NCBI RefSeq assembly: GCF_026242045.1
Contig: NZ_JAPJDO010000025.1
Span: 23,962 to 87,961, forward strand
Source: Mycobacterium pinniadriaticum
GTDB lineage: Bacteria; Actinomycetota; Actinomycetes; Mycobacteriales; Mycobacteriaceae
Reading direction: 5' to 3'
DNA: 64,000 bases
Below, piece by piece: positions 44,169 to 52,559 of this stretch. Both the position numbers and the translations under genes were made by a program. The notes below the pieces were generated by a model that was given only the letters and a program-made list of their open reading frames with translations, was not told where the DNA came from and did not search any database. Position 1 is the first letter of the stretch. Each line of letters starts with the position of its first letter.

Positions 44169-45305
44169 TTACGCGGTCTCTCCAGTGATCTGATCGGCGA
44201 TCGCCTGTAGGGCGTCGAGATCGGAAACGTCGAACGGCAGTGACGGCACGCCGACCACCGGAACGTGTGGATTGGCGCCGGTGAACCGTGACAGCAGCCG
44301 GATCTCCCGCTTCGCGGTCTGCGCCCGGTCGGCGTGGATCCGCAGCACCGCCGCCGCAAGCTGGTTTCCGTCGTTGTCCGTGCCGGCGGCCTCCAGGTCC
44401 GCGACTCCGTCGACGGCGCGCTCCGCGGTCAGCGCGCACAACGTCGGATGCGTCCGGTTGAGGATCAGTCCGGCCAGTGGCATGTTCTCCTCCGAAAGCC
44501 GGTCGACGAAGAACGAGGCCTCCCGGAGCGCGTCGGGCTCGGCCGCCGAAACCACGACGAACTGCGTGCCGCGCCTCTTGAGCAGCTCGTAGGTGCGGTC
44601 GGCCTTCTCCCGGAAGCCGCCGAACGTCGAATCCAATGACTGCACGAACGCCGAAGCGTCCGCCAGCATCTGCGAACCCAGGATGGTCGACATCGCCTTC
44701 ATCGCCAGGCCGACCACACCGGTGACCAGGCGACCGAACCCCCGTCCGGGGGCCAGCAGCAGGCGCCAGAGCCGGCCGTCCATGAAACTGCCCAGCCGTT
44801 TGGGGGCGTCGAGGAAGTCCAGCGCGTTGCGCGACGGCGGGGTGTCCACCACCACCAGATCCCAGCGGTCCTGTCCGAGCAGCTGGCCGAGCTTTTCCAT
44901 GGCCATGTACTCCTGCGTGCCGGCCAGTGACGTGGCGACGGTCTGATAGAACTGGTTGTCCAGAATCGCCTGGGCGCGTTCGGTTCCCGAGTATTCGATG
45001 ACCATCTCGTCGAACGTGCGGCGCATGTCGAGCATCATCGCGTGCAGCTCACCGGACACCTCGGGAGCCAGTGGAACCCGCTGCGGGGTGTTGCCGAGCT
45101 CCTTGATTCCCAGCGCCTGTGCCAGCCGTTTGGCGGGGTCGATCGTCAACACCACCACGGTGCGGCCATACTCGGCGGCCCGTAGCGCCATCGCCGCCGC
45201 GGTGGTGGTCTTGCCCACTCCGCCGGCGCCGCAGCAGACCACGACCCGGTTGGACTTGTCTTCCAGGATCGACTTCATGTCGAGTGCCGGAGGTGCGCCG
45301 CTCAT
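44169..45305 (-). CDS. Get3/ArsA-like ATPase, Rv3680 type
   Basis: 378 residues. The P-loop is CGAGGVGKTTTA; the first Lys of the deviant Walker A (KGGxGK) is replaced, while the second Lys is kept. WDLVVVDTPPSRNALDFLDAP is the switch region. It is the second of a pair, 60 bp downstream of the Rv3679-type gene. The M. tuberculosis pair has been described as Get3-like and linked to glycerol use. Cytoplasmic; client proteins unknown. Confidence 0.9.
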   Translation of the reverse strand: MSGAPPALDMKSILEDKSNRVVVCCGAGGVGKTTTAAAMALRAAEYGRTVVVLTIDPAKRLAQALGIKELGNTPQRVPLAPEVSGELHAMMLDMRRTFDEMVIEYSGTERAQAILDNQFYQTVATSLAGTQEYMAMEKLGQLLGQDRWDLVVVDTPPSRNALDFLDAPKRLGSFMDGRLWRLLLAPGRGFGRLVTGVVGLAMKAMSTILGSQMLADASAFVQSLDSTFGGFREKADRTYELLKRRGTQFVVVSAAEPDALREASFFVDRLSEENMPLAGLILNRTHPTLCALTAERAVDGVADLEAAGTDNDGNQLAAAVLRIHADRAQTAKREIRLLSRFTGANPHVPVVGVPSLPFDVSDLDALQAIADQITGETA

Positions 45306-45368
45306 TTACCTACTCACCTCGATTGTCCTCTTCACTTCTGCTCGACCTGTCCTCTTCACTTCGTTCAT
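45306..45368 (-). CDS. 20-codon ORF between the two Get3-like genes, with internal EVKRT repeat
   Basis: ATG 45368 overlaps the TGA of the first ATPase gene (ATGA), and the TAA at 45306-45308 directly abuts the ATG of the second. The encoded peptide contains EVKRT twice because a 14-bp sequence (AAGTGAAGAGGACA) is repeated with a 24-bp period. The repeat also offers two purine-rich ribosome sites. It may be only a spacer or a coupling frame. Confidence 0.35.
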   Translation of the reverse strand: MNEVKRTGRAEVKRTIEVSR

Positions 45369-46384
45369 CGGACGCCTTGCTGCGCAAGCGTTTCCGCCAA
45401 TTCGTACAAGCTTCCCAGATCCACGCCGTCGGGTATGGTCGGCAGCTCCAGCCGCGGCACGTGCAGGCGGTCGAGTTGCTCGGCGCTCTCGGCGCGGGCC
45501 CGGATGCGGCTGGCGTGCTCGATGGCCTCGGTCAGCAGTCCGGCGAAGTCCGCATCCGACAAGCTGATGCCCACCCGATTCAGCCCGGCGCGCACCGCGT
45601 CGGCGTCGATGTCCCCCTCGGCCGCCTTGGCGAGGTCGGCCGGCGGCAGAAACGGCGCGATGTTGCGGTTGACGATCACGCTGCCGATCGGCAGGCCGAG
45701 CTCTTGGAGTTCCTCGATGGCCTCGATGGTCTCCTGGATGGGGAGCGCCTCGAGCAGGGTGACCAGGTGGATCGCGGTCTGCTCGGAATGCAGAAGCTTG
45801 ACCACACCATCGGCCTGGGAATGCACCGGGCCGCCCTTGGCCAGATCGGACACGGCCTTGGTGACGTCGAGGAACCGGGCGATCCGCCCGGTCGGGGGAG
45901 AGTCGACGACGATTGCGTCGTACGCAGGCTTCTTGTTGCGGTCCTGCCGCACCACCGACTCCTTGATCTTGCCGGTGAGCAACACATCACGCAGACCAGG
46001 GGCGATCGTCGTCGCGAATTCGATGGCGCCGATCCGGCGCATCGCCCGGCCGGCGAGGCCGAGGTTGTAGAACATCTCCAGGTATTCCATGAACGCCGCC
46101 TCGATGTCGACGGCGAGCGCGTTCACGTGTCCGCCGCCTTCGGCGGTGGCGATCTTCAGCTCCTCGTACGGCAACGGCGGCACGTCGAACAGCTGCGCAA
46201 TGCCTTGGCGCCCTTCCACTTCCACCAGAAGAACGCGGCGTCCGCCCGCGGCCAGTGTCAATGCCAGCGCGGCGGCAACGGTGGTTTTGCCGGTGCCGCC
46301 CTTACCGGTCACAAAATGCAAGCGCGCCTTGGTCAGGCGGGAAGGCCAGGCTAGGGAGCTGCCATCGCTCGGTGTGGTCGCCAT
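45365..46384 (-). CDS. Get3/ArsA-like ATPase, Rv3679 type
   Basis: 339 residues with a complete deviant Walker A, GKGGTGKTTVAAALAL (both Lys present), and the switch YDAIVVDSPPTGRIARFLDV. A hydrophobic, Leu/Met-rich middle region could hold a client helix. It is the partner of the Rv3680-type ATPase downstream; having the signature Lys in only this subunit suggests an asymmetric heterodimer. Probably one transcript with the 20-codon ORF and the second ATPase. Confidence 0.9.
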   Translation of the reverse strand: MATTPSDGSSLAWPSRLTKARLHFVTGKGGTGKTTVAAALALTLAAGGRRVLLVEVEGRQGIAQLFDVPPLPYEELKIATAEGGGHVNALAVDIEAAFMEYLEMFYNLGLAGRAMRRIGAIEFATTIAPGLRDVLLTGKIKESVVRQDRNKKPAYDAIVVDSPPTGRIARFLDVTKAVSDLAKGGPVHSQADGVVKLLHSEQTAIHLVTLLEALPIQETIEAIEELQELGLPIGSVIVNRNIAPFLPPADLAKAAEGDIDADAVRAGLNRVGISLSDADFAGLLTEAIEHASRIRARAESAEQLDRLHVPRLELPTIPDGVDLGSLYELAETLAQQGVR

Positions 46385-46449
46385 CAGAGCATGCTAGCCA
46401 AGCCCCCGCGGCCCCCTGCGGCATTGGTGCCGAGGGATAAGCTTCGGCT

Positions 46450-46611
46450 ATGAGCCAACCGACGACATGGGAATACGCCACGGTGCCGCTGCTGACCCAC
46501 GCGACCAAGCAAATCCTCGACCAATGGGGTGCCGACGGCTGGGAACTCGTCGCGGTTCTTCCCGGCCCGACCGGGGAGCAGCACGTCGCCTATCTGAAGC
46601 GGCCGAAGTGA
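46450..46611 (+). CDS. Small DUF4177 protein
   Basis: 53 residues: TTWEYATVPLLTHATKQILDQWGADGWELVAVLPG. The WEY...GWELV pattern is the DUF4177 signature, a small beta-alpha-beta protein. Its TGA overlaps the GTG of the RidA-like gene by four bases, so the two are coupled. Function unknown. Corresponds in position to Rv3678A. Divergent from the Get3-like pair across 65 bp. Confidence 0.82.
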   Translation: MSQPTTWEYATVPLLTHATKQILDQWGADGWELVAVLPGPTGEQHVAYLKRPK

Positions 46612-47099
46612 GCAGTGCCGGCGGGCAGGAGCGCAGCGACTCGGGGAACGTCACGGCGAAACTGGCCGACCTCGGACTGACACTGCCCACAGTCGTCAAG
46701 CCGCTGGCCGCTTACCTCCCCGCGGTGCGTACCGGCAACCTCGTCTACACCGCCGGACAGCTCCCGATGGAGGCCGGCAGCCTGATCCACACCGGCAAGG
46801 TCGGCGCCGACGTGAGCCCGGAACAGGCCCGCGACGCCGCGCGCCTGTGCGCGCTCAACGCCCTGGCCGCCGTCGATTCGGTTGTAGGGCTCGACAACGT
46901 GACCCGGGTGGTCAAAGTGGTCGGATTCGTCGCGTCGGCGCCGGGCTTCACCGGTCAACCCGGCGTCATCAACGGGGCCTCGGAATTCCTCGGGGAGGTG
47001 TTCGGCGAGGCCGGTGCGCATGCCCGGTCGGCGGTCGGGGTGTCCGAATTGCCGCTGAACGCGCCGGTGGAGGTTGAGCTCATCGTCGAGGTCGGGTGA
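46608..47099 (+). CDS. RidA-like (YjgF/Rid family) protein
   Basis: 163 residues from GTG 46608. The Rid fold is recognised from AYLPAVRTGNLVYTAGQLP, ALNALAAVDSVVGLDNVTRVVKVVGFV and ARSAVGVSELPLNAPVEVELIVEV. The Arg that binds the carboxylate in RidA (in SARAAVGV-type motifs) is in HARSAVGV. Members hydrolyse reactive enamine/imine intermediates. It overlaps both neighbours by GTGA and probably forms an operon with DUF4177 and the MBL gene. Confidence 0.88.
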   Translation: MSSAGGQERSDSGNVTAKLADLGLTLPTVVKPLAAYLPAVRTGNLVYTAGQLPMEAGSLIHTGKVGADVSPEQARDAARLCALNALAAVDSVVGLDNVTRVVKVVGFVASAPGFTGQPGVINGASEFLGEVFGEAGAHARSAVGVSELPLNAPVEVELIVEVG

Positions 47100-47866
47100 G
47101 CGAGCATCCCGCCTACGGGATCTTGAGGCCGGTGACCCGAACGGCCTCCGTCCTACTCTGCAACAACCCGAATGTCATGACGCTGGACGGCACCAACACC
47201 TGGGTGCTGCGCGGGCCCGGCAGCGACGAGATGGTGGTCGTGGATCCCGGCCCGGACGACGACGAGCACATCGGCCGGCTCGCTGAACTCGGCCCGATCC
47301 CGTTGGTGCTGATCAGCCACAAGCACGAGGACCATACCGGCGGCATCGACAAGCTCGTCGACGCCTGTGGTGCGGTGGTCCGCTCGGTGGCCAGCGGATT
47401 CCTGCGCGGCCTGGGTGGGCCCCTGACCGATGGCGAGGTCATCGATGTGGCAGGCCTGCGGATCACCGTGATGGCCACCCCGGGCCATACCGCTGACTCG
47501 CTGTCCTTTCTGGTTGATGACGCCGTATTGACCGCCGACACCGTGCTCGGCCGGGGCACCACCGTCATCGACGACGAAGACGGCAGCCTGACCGAGTACC
47601 TGGATTCACTGCAGCGGCTGCAAGGTTTGGGGCACCGCACGGTGCTGCCCGGGCACGGGCCCGAGCTCGACGACCTGCAGGCCGTCACCACGATGTATCT
47701 GGCGCATCGGGAGGAACGGCTGGATCAGGTGCGCGCGGCCCTGCAGGTACTCGGCGAGGACGCCACCGCGCGCCAAGTCGTCGAGCACGTCTACACCGAC
47801 GTCGATCAGGAACTGTGGGACGCCGCCGAGAAGTCGGTGCGCGCTCAGCTGGACTACCTCCGCTAG
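47096..47866 (+). CDS. Metallo-beta-lactamase fold hydrolase
   Basis: 256 residues from GTG 47096. The Zn motif is HKHEDH (HxHxDH), then TPGHTADS with the third His, and the later PGHGP. A C-terminal helical segment (TMYLAHREERLDQVRAAL) resembles the LACTB2-like branch, whose members include RNA-processing and hydrolytic enzymes. Corresponds to Rv3677c. Third gene of the DUF4177/RidA/MBL operon, convergent with crp. Confidence 0.9.
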   Translation: MSEHPAYGILRPVTRTASVLLCNNPNVMTLDGTNTWVLRGPGSDEMVVVDPGPDDDEHIGRLAELGPIPLVLISHKHEDHTGGIDKLVDACGAVVRSVASGFLRGLGGPLTDGEVIDVAGLRITVMATPGHTADSLSFLVDDAVLTADTVLGRGTTVIDDEDGSLTEYLDSLQRLQGLGHRTVLPGHGPELDDLQAVTTMYLAHREERLDQVRAALQVLGEDATARQVVEHVYTDVDQELWDAAEKSVRAQLDYLR

Positions 47867-47915
47867 CGAGCACCCATGCTCAAACTCGCTCGGGCGCGCC
47901 CCGCTGCCGCGGTGC

Positions 47916-48590
47916 TCACCTCGCTCGGCGGGCCAGCCGTTCGGAGTCGCTGATCAGCACGCTCTTGCCCTCCAAGCGGATCCACCCGCGATGGGCGAAG
48001 TCCGCCAGCGCCTTGTTGACCGTCTCGCGCGACGCCCCCACCAGCTGGGCGATCTCCTCCTGGGTGAGATCGTGGGTGACCCGCAGCGCGCCGCCCTCCT
48101 GGGTGCCGAATCGCTGAGCGAGCTGAAGGAGCTGCTTGGCGACGCGACCCGGAACGTCGGTGAAGATCAGGTCGGCGAGATTGTTGTTGGTGCGGCGCAG
48201 GCGACGGGCCAGCACTCGCAACAACTGCTCGGCGATTTCGGGGCGATCGGCGATCCACGCCCGCAGCGCGTCGCGGTCCATCGAGACCGCCCGCACCTCG
48301 GTGATAGTGGTGGCGCTGGATGTCCGCGGTCCAGGGTCGAAGATCGACAGTTCGCCGAACATGTCCGACGGACCCATGATCGTCAGGAGGTTTTCCCGGC
48401 CATCCGGGGAACGGCGGCCGATCTTCACCTTGCCGGAGATGATGATGTACAGCCGATCACCCGGCTCGCCCTCGGCGAAGACCGTGTGTCCACGCGGGAA
48501 GTCCACCGGCTGCAGCTGTTTGGTCAGCGCGGACACCGCGCTGGGTTCAACCCCCTGGAAGATTCCGGCCCTCGCCAGGATCTCGTCCAC
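47916..48590 (-). CDS. crp: cAMP receptor protein Crp (CRP/FNR family)
   Basis: 224 residues from GTG 48590; the first residues MDEILARAGIFQGVEPSAV match mycobacterial Crp (Rv3676). The cyclic-nucleotide domain contains GELSIFDPGPRTSSATT with the phosphate-binding Arg and Ser, and the C-terminal winged helix is LTQEEIAQLVGASRETVNKAL. It binds cAMP and regulates, among others, whiB1 and acs in this genus. No clear TGTGA-N6-TCACA site is visible in its own 100-bp upstream gap. Confidence 0.95.
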   Translation of the reverse strand: MDEILARAGIFQGVEPSAVSALTKQLQPVDFPRGHTVFAEGEPGDRLYIIISGKVKIGRRSPDGRENLLTIMGPSDMFGELSIFDPGPRTSSATTITEVRAVSMDRDALRAWIADRPEIAEQLLRVLARRLRRTNNNLADLIFTDVPGRVAKQLLQLAQRFGTQEGGALRVTHDLTQEEIAQLVGASRETVNKALADFAHRGWIRLEGKSVLISDSERLARRAR

Positions 48591-48690
48591 GTTGCCCCTC
48601 TTAAACTCTTCGATGATGTGAAATGCGCAGGCCAGCTGTATTGCTGGGCTATGTCAGTGTAGTGGTAGCCGGTCTTGCGACGTGCCAACG

Positions 48691-49038
48691 CTACACACGA
48701 TTGGCGTATTGGGTCCGGTGAAACTGCGGATTCGGCCTTGCGTGGGCATATGACCGCGTCGGCAAACCGGGTTCGCGGTCACCTGGGTGGGAATCCGCCT
48801 GCCCGCCGGAGGGCCAGGTTTCGAATCGGGGCGGCGCCGGCGCAGGTGCGGGCTTGGCGGCTCGCTCGAGATATTCGGTCACTTCGTCGGCACCGGTGCG
48901 TTCGGCATGCAACGCCTCTTCGACTCGCTGTAACCCGAACGTCGACAGCATCAACAGCCCGGGGACACACGCCGCGAGCAACCAGGTCACGGGGAAAGTA
49001 AACACGCGCAAGGTCTCAGCGGGATTACGAATTGTCAC
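48691..49038 (-). CDS. Small membrane protein, Rv3675-like
   Basis: 115 residues from GTG 49038. One or two membrane segments occur early (VFTFPVTWLLAACVPGLLMLSTFGL), followed by VEEALHAERTGADEVTEYLERA and a Pro/Ala-rich polar tail. Position between crp and nth matches Rv3675. Divergent from nth across 45 bp. Function unknown. Confidence 0.7.
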   Translation of the reverse strand: MTIRNPAETLRVFTFPVTWLLAACVPGLLMLSTFGLQRVEEALHAERTGADEVTEYLERAAKPAPAPAPPRFETWPSGGQADSHPGDREPGLPTRSYAHARPNPQFHRTQYANRV

Positions 49039-49083
49039 CGGTCAGCCCGCAGCTTCAAAGGGCGGAGTCAGTACCCTGGCAAC

Positions 49084-49884
49084 GTGACCACGGACAGCCC
49101 GCCGACCAGGCGCAGGACCGCCGGGGCCCGGGGTGCCACGAAGGCGGAGTCGAAGAAGTGGGATTCGGAGACTCACCTGGGCCTTGTGCGGCGGGCTCGG
49201 CGGATGAACCGGACGTTGGCCATCGCGTTCCCGCACGTGTACTGCGAACTCGACTTCACCAACCCGCTGGAACTGACCGTCGCCACAATTCTGTCGGCTC
49301 AGTCCACTGACAAGCGGGTCAACCTCACCACCCCGGCGCTGTTCAAGAGATACCGGACGGCCCGGGACTATGCGCAGGCCGATCGCGCCGAGCTGGAGGA
49401 ACTGATCCGCCCCACCGGCTTCTACCGCAACAAGGCCAACTCGTTGATCCGGCTCGGTCAGGAGCTCGTCGAGCGGTTTGACGGCGAGGTGCCGCGCACG
49501 ATGGTCGAACTGGTCACCCTGCCCGGGGTGGGCCGCAAGACCGCCAACGTGATCCTGGGCAACGCCTTCGACATCCCGGGCATCACCGTGGACACGCATT
49601 TCGGTCGGCTCGTCCGGCGCTGGCGCTGGACCGCAGAGGAGGACCCGGTCAAGGTCGAACACGCCGTCGGCGAGCTGATCGAACGCAGCGAGTGGACGCT
49701 GCTGAGTCATCGCGTGATCTTTCATGGCCGTCGCGTGTGCCACGCCCGAAAGCCCGCGTGCGGGGTGTGCATGCTGGCTAAGGACTGTCCGTCGTTCGGG
49801 CTCGGTCCCACCGATCCGGTGGTGGCCGCGCCGCTGGTGAAGGGGCCCGAGACCGAGCACCTGCTGGCGCTGGCCGGGCTCTGA
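49084..49884 (+). CDS. nth: Endonuclease III
   Basis: 266 residues from GTG 49084. The helix-hairpin-helix is LPGVGRKTANVILG, with the catalytic Lys in the following STDKRVN region and the catalytic Asp in ITVDTHFGRLVRRW. The [4Fe-4S] loop is C-x6-C-x2-C-x5-C (CHARKPACGVCMLAKDC). It removes oxidised pyrimidines and cleaves AP sites. It starts an operon with the thioredoxin-like, Nudix and marP genes. Confidence 0.95.
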   Translation: MTTDSPPTRRRTAGARGATKAESKKWDSETHLGLVRRARRMNRTLAIAFPHVYCELDFTNPLELTVATILSAQSTDKRVNLTTPALFKRYRTARDYAQADRAELEELIRPTGFYRNKANSLIRLGQELVERFDGEVPRTMVELVTLPGVGRKTANVILGNAFDIPGITVDTHFGRLVRRWRWTAEEDPVKVEHAVGELIERSEWTLLSHRVIFHGRRVCHARKPACGVCMLAKDCPSFGLGPTDPVVAAPLVKGPETEHLLALAGL

Positions 49885-49906
49885 CCGCTCGGCCGGCTCC
49901 ACACTG

Positions 49907-50548
49907 ATGACCACATCGACCCGCTGGACCCTGTTCGTGCTCGCCGTGGTGGCGGCGTTGGTGGTGGCGCTGGTCGTCTCACTGGAGGACACCCCGTCGG
50001 AGAACTCGGGCGCACCGGGCGCCCAGGTCGCGCGAGCCCATCGCGATGCCGACACGCCCGAGGCGTTGGCGGTGCCCCGCCAGCGCGCAGACCTCGAGCC
50101 GTGCCCACCAGCGGGCGGCGCTGCCGGGCCGAAGGAACTGCGCGGCATCGTCGTCGAGTGTGCCGGCGACGGCGCGGATGTGGATGTCGCCCGCGCGCTG
50201 GCCGGCCGTCCGGCGGTGCTCAACCTGTGGGCGTATTGGTGCGGGCCGTGTGCCGAAGAATTGCCCGCGATGGCGGATTACCAGCGCCGAGTTGGTCCGG
50301 ATATCGCCGTGGTGACCGTGCATCAGGACGAGAACGAAGCGGCAGCGCTGCTGCGGCTGGCCGAGTTGGGCGTGCGGCTACCGACGCTGCAGGACGGGCA
50401 ACGACGGATCGCCGCGGCGTTGGGCGTGCCCAACGTGATGCCCGCGACCGTCGTGCTGCGCGCGGACGGTAGCGTTGCCAAAATTCTGCCGCAGGCGTTC
50501 ACCAGTGCCGACGAGATCGCTGTCGCGGTGAAGAATGCATTGCAGTGA
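49907..50548 (+). CDS. Membrane-anchored TlpA/ResA-like thioredoxin
   Basis: 213 residues. An N-terminal membrane helix (WTLFVLAVVAALVVALVVSL) places the thioredoxin domain outside. The active site is WCGPC (in LWAYWCGPCAEELPAMADY), and the cis-Pro region is MPATVVLRADG. Such proteins reduce disulfides in cytochrome c maturation or in envelope proteins. Rv3673c counterpart; it lies 22 bp after nth and overlaps the Nudix gene by GTGA. Confidence 0.9.
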   Translation: MTTSTRWTLFVLAVVAALVVALVVSLEDTPSENSGAPGAQVARAHRDADTPEALAVPRQRADLEPCPPAGGAAGPKELRGIVVECAGDGADVDVARALAGRPAVLNLWAYWCGPCAEELPAMADYQRRVGPDIAVVTVHQDENEAAALLRLAELGVRLPTLQDGQRRIAAALGVPNVMPATVVLRADGSVAKILPQAFTSADEIAVAVKNALQ

Positions 50549-51375
50549 CGACAGACGAGAGAGACGCGCCGGTGACCTCTTGGGGTACTCCCCCGCAAAC
50601 GGGTGGTGCCCCCACCCGCTCGGCGGGACCGGTTGCACTCACCCCGCAAATCCGGCCGCCGTGGTTGGCGCCACTGGTCGACAACGTCGACCAGGTGCCG
50701 CAGGCATATCGCCGCAAGGTGCCCCCTGAGCTTCTGGCCGCGGTCACCGAAGCTGGGGTGGCCGGCGCCGGCAGCCGCGACGCGGCGGTGCTGGTGCTGT
50801 TCTCGGGGCCGAGCTCTCCGCGCGCGGGTGGACAGTTGCCCGATGATGTCGATCTGTTGCTGACCGTGCGCGCCGGCACGCTGCGCCACCATGCCGGCCA
50901 GGCGGCGTTCCCCGGTGGGGCGGCGGACCCCGACGACGCCAGTCCCGTCCACACCGCCTTGCGAGAAGCTCAGGAAGAGACCGGTATTGACCCGCGGCGC
51001 CTGCATCCGCTGGCCACGTTGGAACGAATGTTCATTCCGCCCTCCGGTTTTCACGTCGTTCCGGTGTTGGCCTACTCGCCGGATCCGGGGCCGGTGGGCG
51101 TTGTAGACGAGGCAGAGACCGCGATCGTCGCGCGGGTTCCGCTGCGGGCCTTCATCAATCCTGAGAATCGGCTGATGGTGTACCGAAGCGCGGCGGGCCG
51201 CAGCTTCGCCGGACCGGCGTTCCTGCTCAATCAGATGCTGGTGTGGGGATTCACCGGTCACGTAATCTCGGCGATGCTCGACGTGGCCGGGTGGACGCAA
51301 CCGTGGAACACCGAAGACGTCCGGGGGTTGGACGAGGCGATAGCGCTCGTGGGAAGCAGTGAGGAGCCCCTGTGA
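50545..51375 (+). CDS. Nudix hydrolase, CoA-pyrophosphatase-like
   Basis: 276 residues from GTG 50545. The Nudix box is GGAADPDDASPVHTALREAQEETGI, keeping REAQEETG, and the upstream LRHHAGQAAFPGG and SSPRAGGQLP fit the CoA-diphosphatase (UPF0035) group. Substrate could be CoA or another nucleotide diphosphate. Coupled to the thioredoxin-like gene and to marP by GTGA overlaps. Rv3672c counterpart. Confidence 0.88.
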   Translation: MTTDERDAPVTSWGTPPQTGGAPTRSAGPVALTPQIRPPWLAPLVDNVDQVPQAYRRKVPPELLAAVTEAGVAGAGSRDAAVLVLFSGPSSPRAGGQLPDDVDLLLTVRAGTLRHHAGQAAFPGGAADPDDASPVHTALREAQEETGIDPRRLHPLATLERMFIPPSGFHVVPVLAYSPDPGPVGVVDEAETAIVARVPLRAFINPENRLMVYRSAAGRSFAGPAFLLNQMLVWGFTGHVISAMLDVAGWTQPWNTEDVRGLDEAIALVGSSEEPL

Positions 51376-52559
51376 CGAGTTCGCAATGGCTGGACATCGC
51401 CGTGTTGGCTGTGGCGTTCGTCGCGGCCATCTCGGGCTGGCGGTCCGGTGCGTTGGGCTCACTGATGTCGTTCGTGGGCGTGATCCTCGGTGCCATCGCC
51501 GGGGTGATGTTGGCTCCGCACATCGTCAGCCACATCAGTTCCCCGCGCGGCAAGTTGTTCGCCGCGCTGTTCTTGATCCTCGCCTTCGTGGTGGTCGGTG
51601 AGGTCGCCGGCGTGGTGCTCGGTCGCGCGGTGCGCGGCGCAATCCGCAACCGCGGGGTGCGCACCGTCGACTCGGTGATCGGCGTGGCTCTGCAGCTTGT
51701 CGTGGTCATGGTGGCGGCGTGGCTGCTGGCCAGTCCGCTGACGTCATCGGACCAACCGAACCTGGCCGCCGCGACCCGCGGCTCGAAAGTGCTTGCCGAG
51801 GTAGACAAGTACGCACCCGAATGGCTCAAGACGGTGCCGAAGCGGATGTCGGCACTACTGCGCACCTCGGGGCTGCCCGACGTTTTGCAGCCGTTCGGCC
51901 GCACTCCGATCCAAGCGGTCGATGCCCCGGACGCATCGCTAGCCGACAGTCTGGTCGTCGCCACCGCCCGGCCCAGCGTGGTCAAGATCCGCGGTGTCGC
52001 CCCGGAGTGTCAGAAGGTCTTGGAAGGTACCGGTTTCGTCATCGCCCCCAATCGGGTGATGTCCAACGCGCATGTGGTCGCCGGCTCGGACAGCGTCACT
52101 GTGGACGCCGAGGGGCAGGAGTACCCGGCGACCGTCGTCTCCTACGACCCCAACGAGGACATCTCCATCCTGGACGTGCCGAACCTGCCGGAGCGTCCCC
52201 TGGTATTCGCCGATCAACCGGCCAAGTCGGGCACCGACGCGGTGGTGCTGGGCTACCCGGGCGGGGGGGAGTTCGCAGCGACACCGGCTCGCGTGCGGGA
52301 GATCATCGAGCTCAATGGGCCGGACATCTATCGCACCACCACGGTCAACCGGGAGGTCTACACCATCAGAGGTACGGTGCGCCAGGGAAATTCCGGTGGT
52401 CCGATGATCAATCGAGCCGGCCAGGTGCTGGGCGTGGTGTTCGGGGCGGCGGTGGACGACAACGACACGGGATTTGTGATGACGGCCAACGAGGTGTCGC
52501 GTCAGCTGGCCAAGATCGGTCACACCGAGAAAGTGCCCACCGGGGCTTGCGTCACCTGA
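51372..52559 (+). CDS. marP: Membrane serine protease MarP
   Basis: 395 residues. The N-terminal colicin-V-production-like part has four membrane helices (about 7-125) and is followed by a periplasmic chymotrypsin-fold protease. The triad is visible: His 234 (SNAHVV), Asp 263 (NEDISIL) and Ser 341 (QGNSGGPM). Cys 213 and Cys 393 correspond to the disulfide known to gate M. tuberculosis MarP. MarP keeps cytoplasmic pH in acid by acting on peptidoglycan hydrolysis. Its stop overlaps the convergent ephE end by 8 bp. Confidence 0.95.
   Translation: MTSSQWLDIAVLAVAFVAAISGWRSGALGSLMSFVGVILGAIAGVMLAPHIVSHISSPRGKLFAALFLILAFVVVGEVAGVVLGRAVRGAIRNRGVRTVDSVIGVALQLVVVMVAAWLLASPLTSSDQPNLAAATRGSKVLAEVDKYAPEWLKTVPKRMSALLRTSGLPDVLQPFGRTPIQAVDAPDASLADSLVVATARPSVVKIRGVAPECQKVLEGTGFVIAPNRVMSNAHVVAGSDSVTVDAEGQEYPATVVSYDPNEDISILDVPNLPERPLVFADQPAKSGTDAVVLGYPGGGEFAATPARVREIIELNGPDIYRTTTVNREVYTIRGTVRQGNSGGPMINRAGQVLGVVFGAAVDDNDTGFVMTANEVSRQLAKIGHTEKVPTGACVT

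Noticed and set aside
48591..48690. Crp autoregulatory site in the crp upstream gap
   Set aside because: TGTGA occurs but no matching TCACA half-site at the right spacing.
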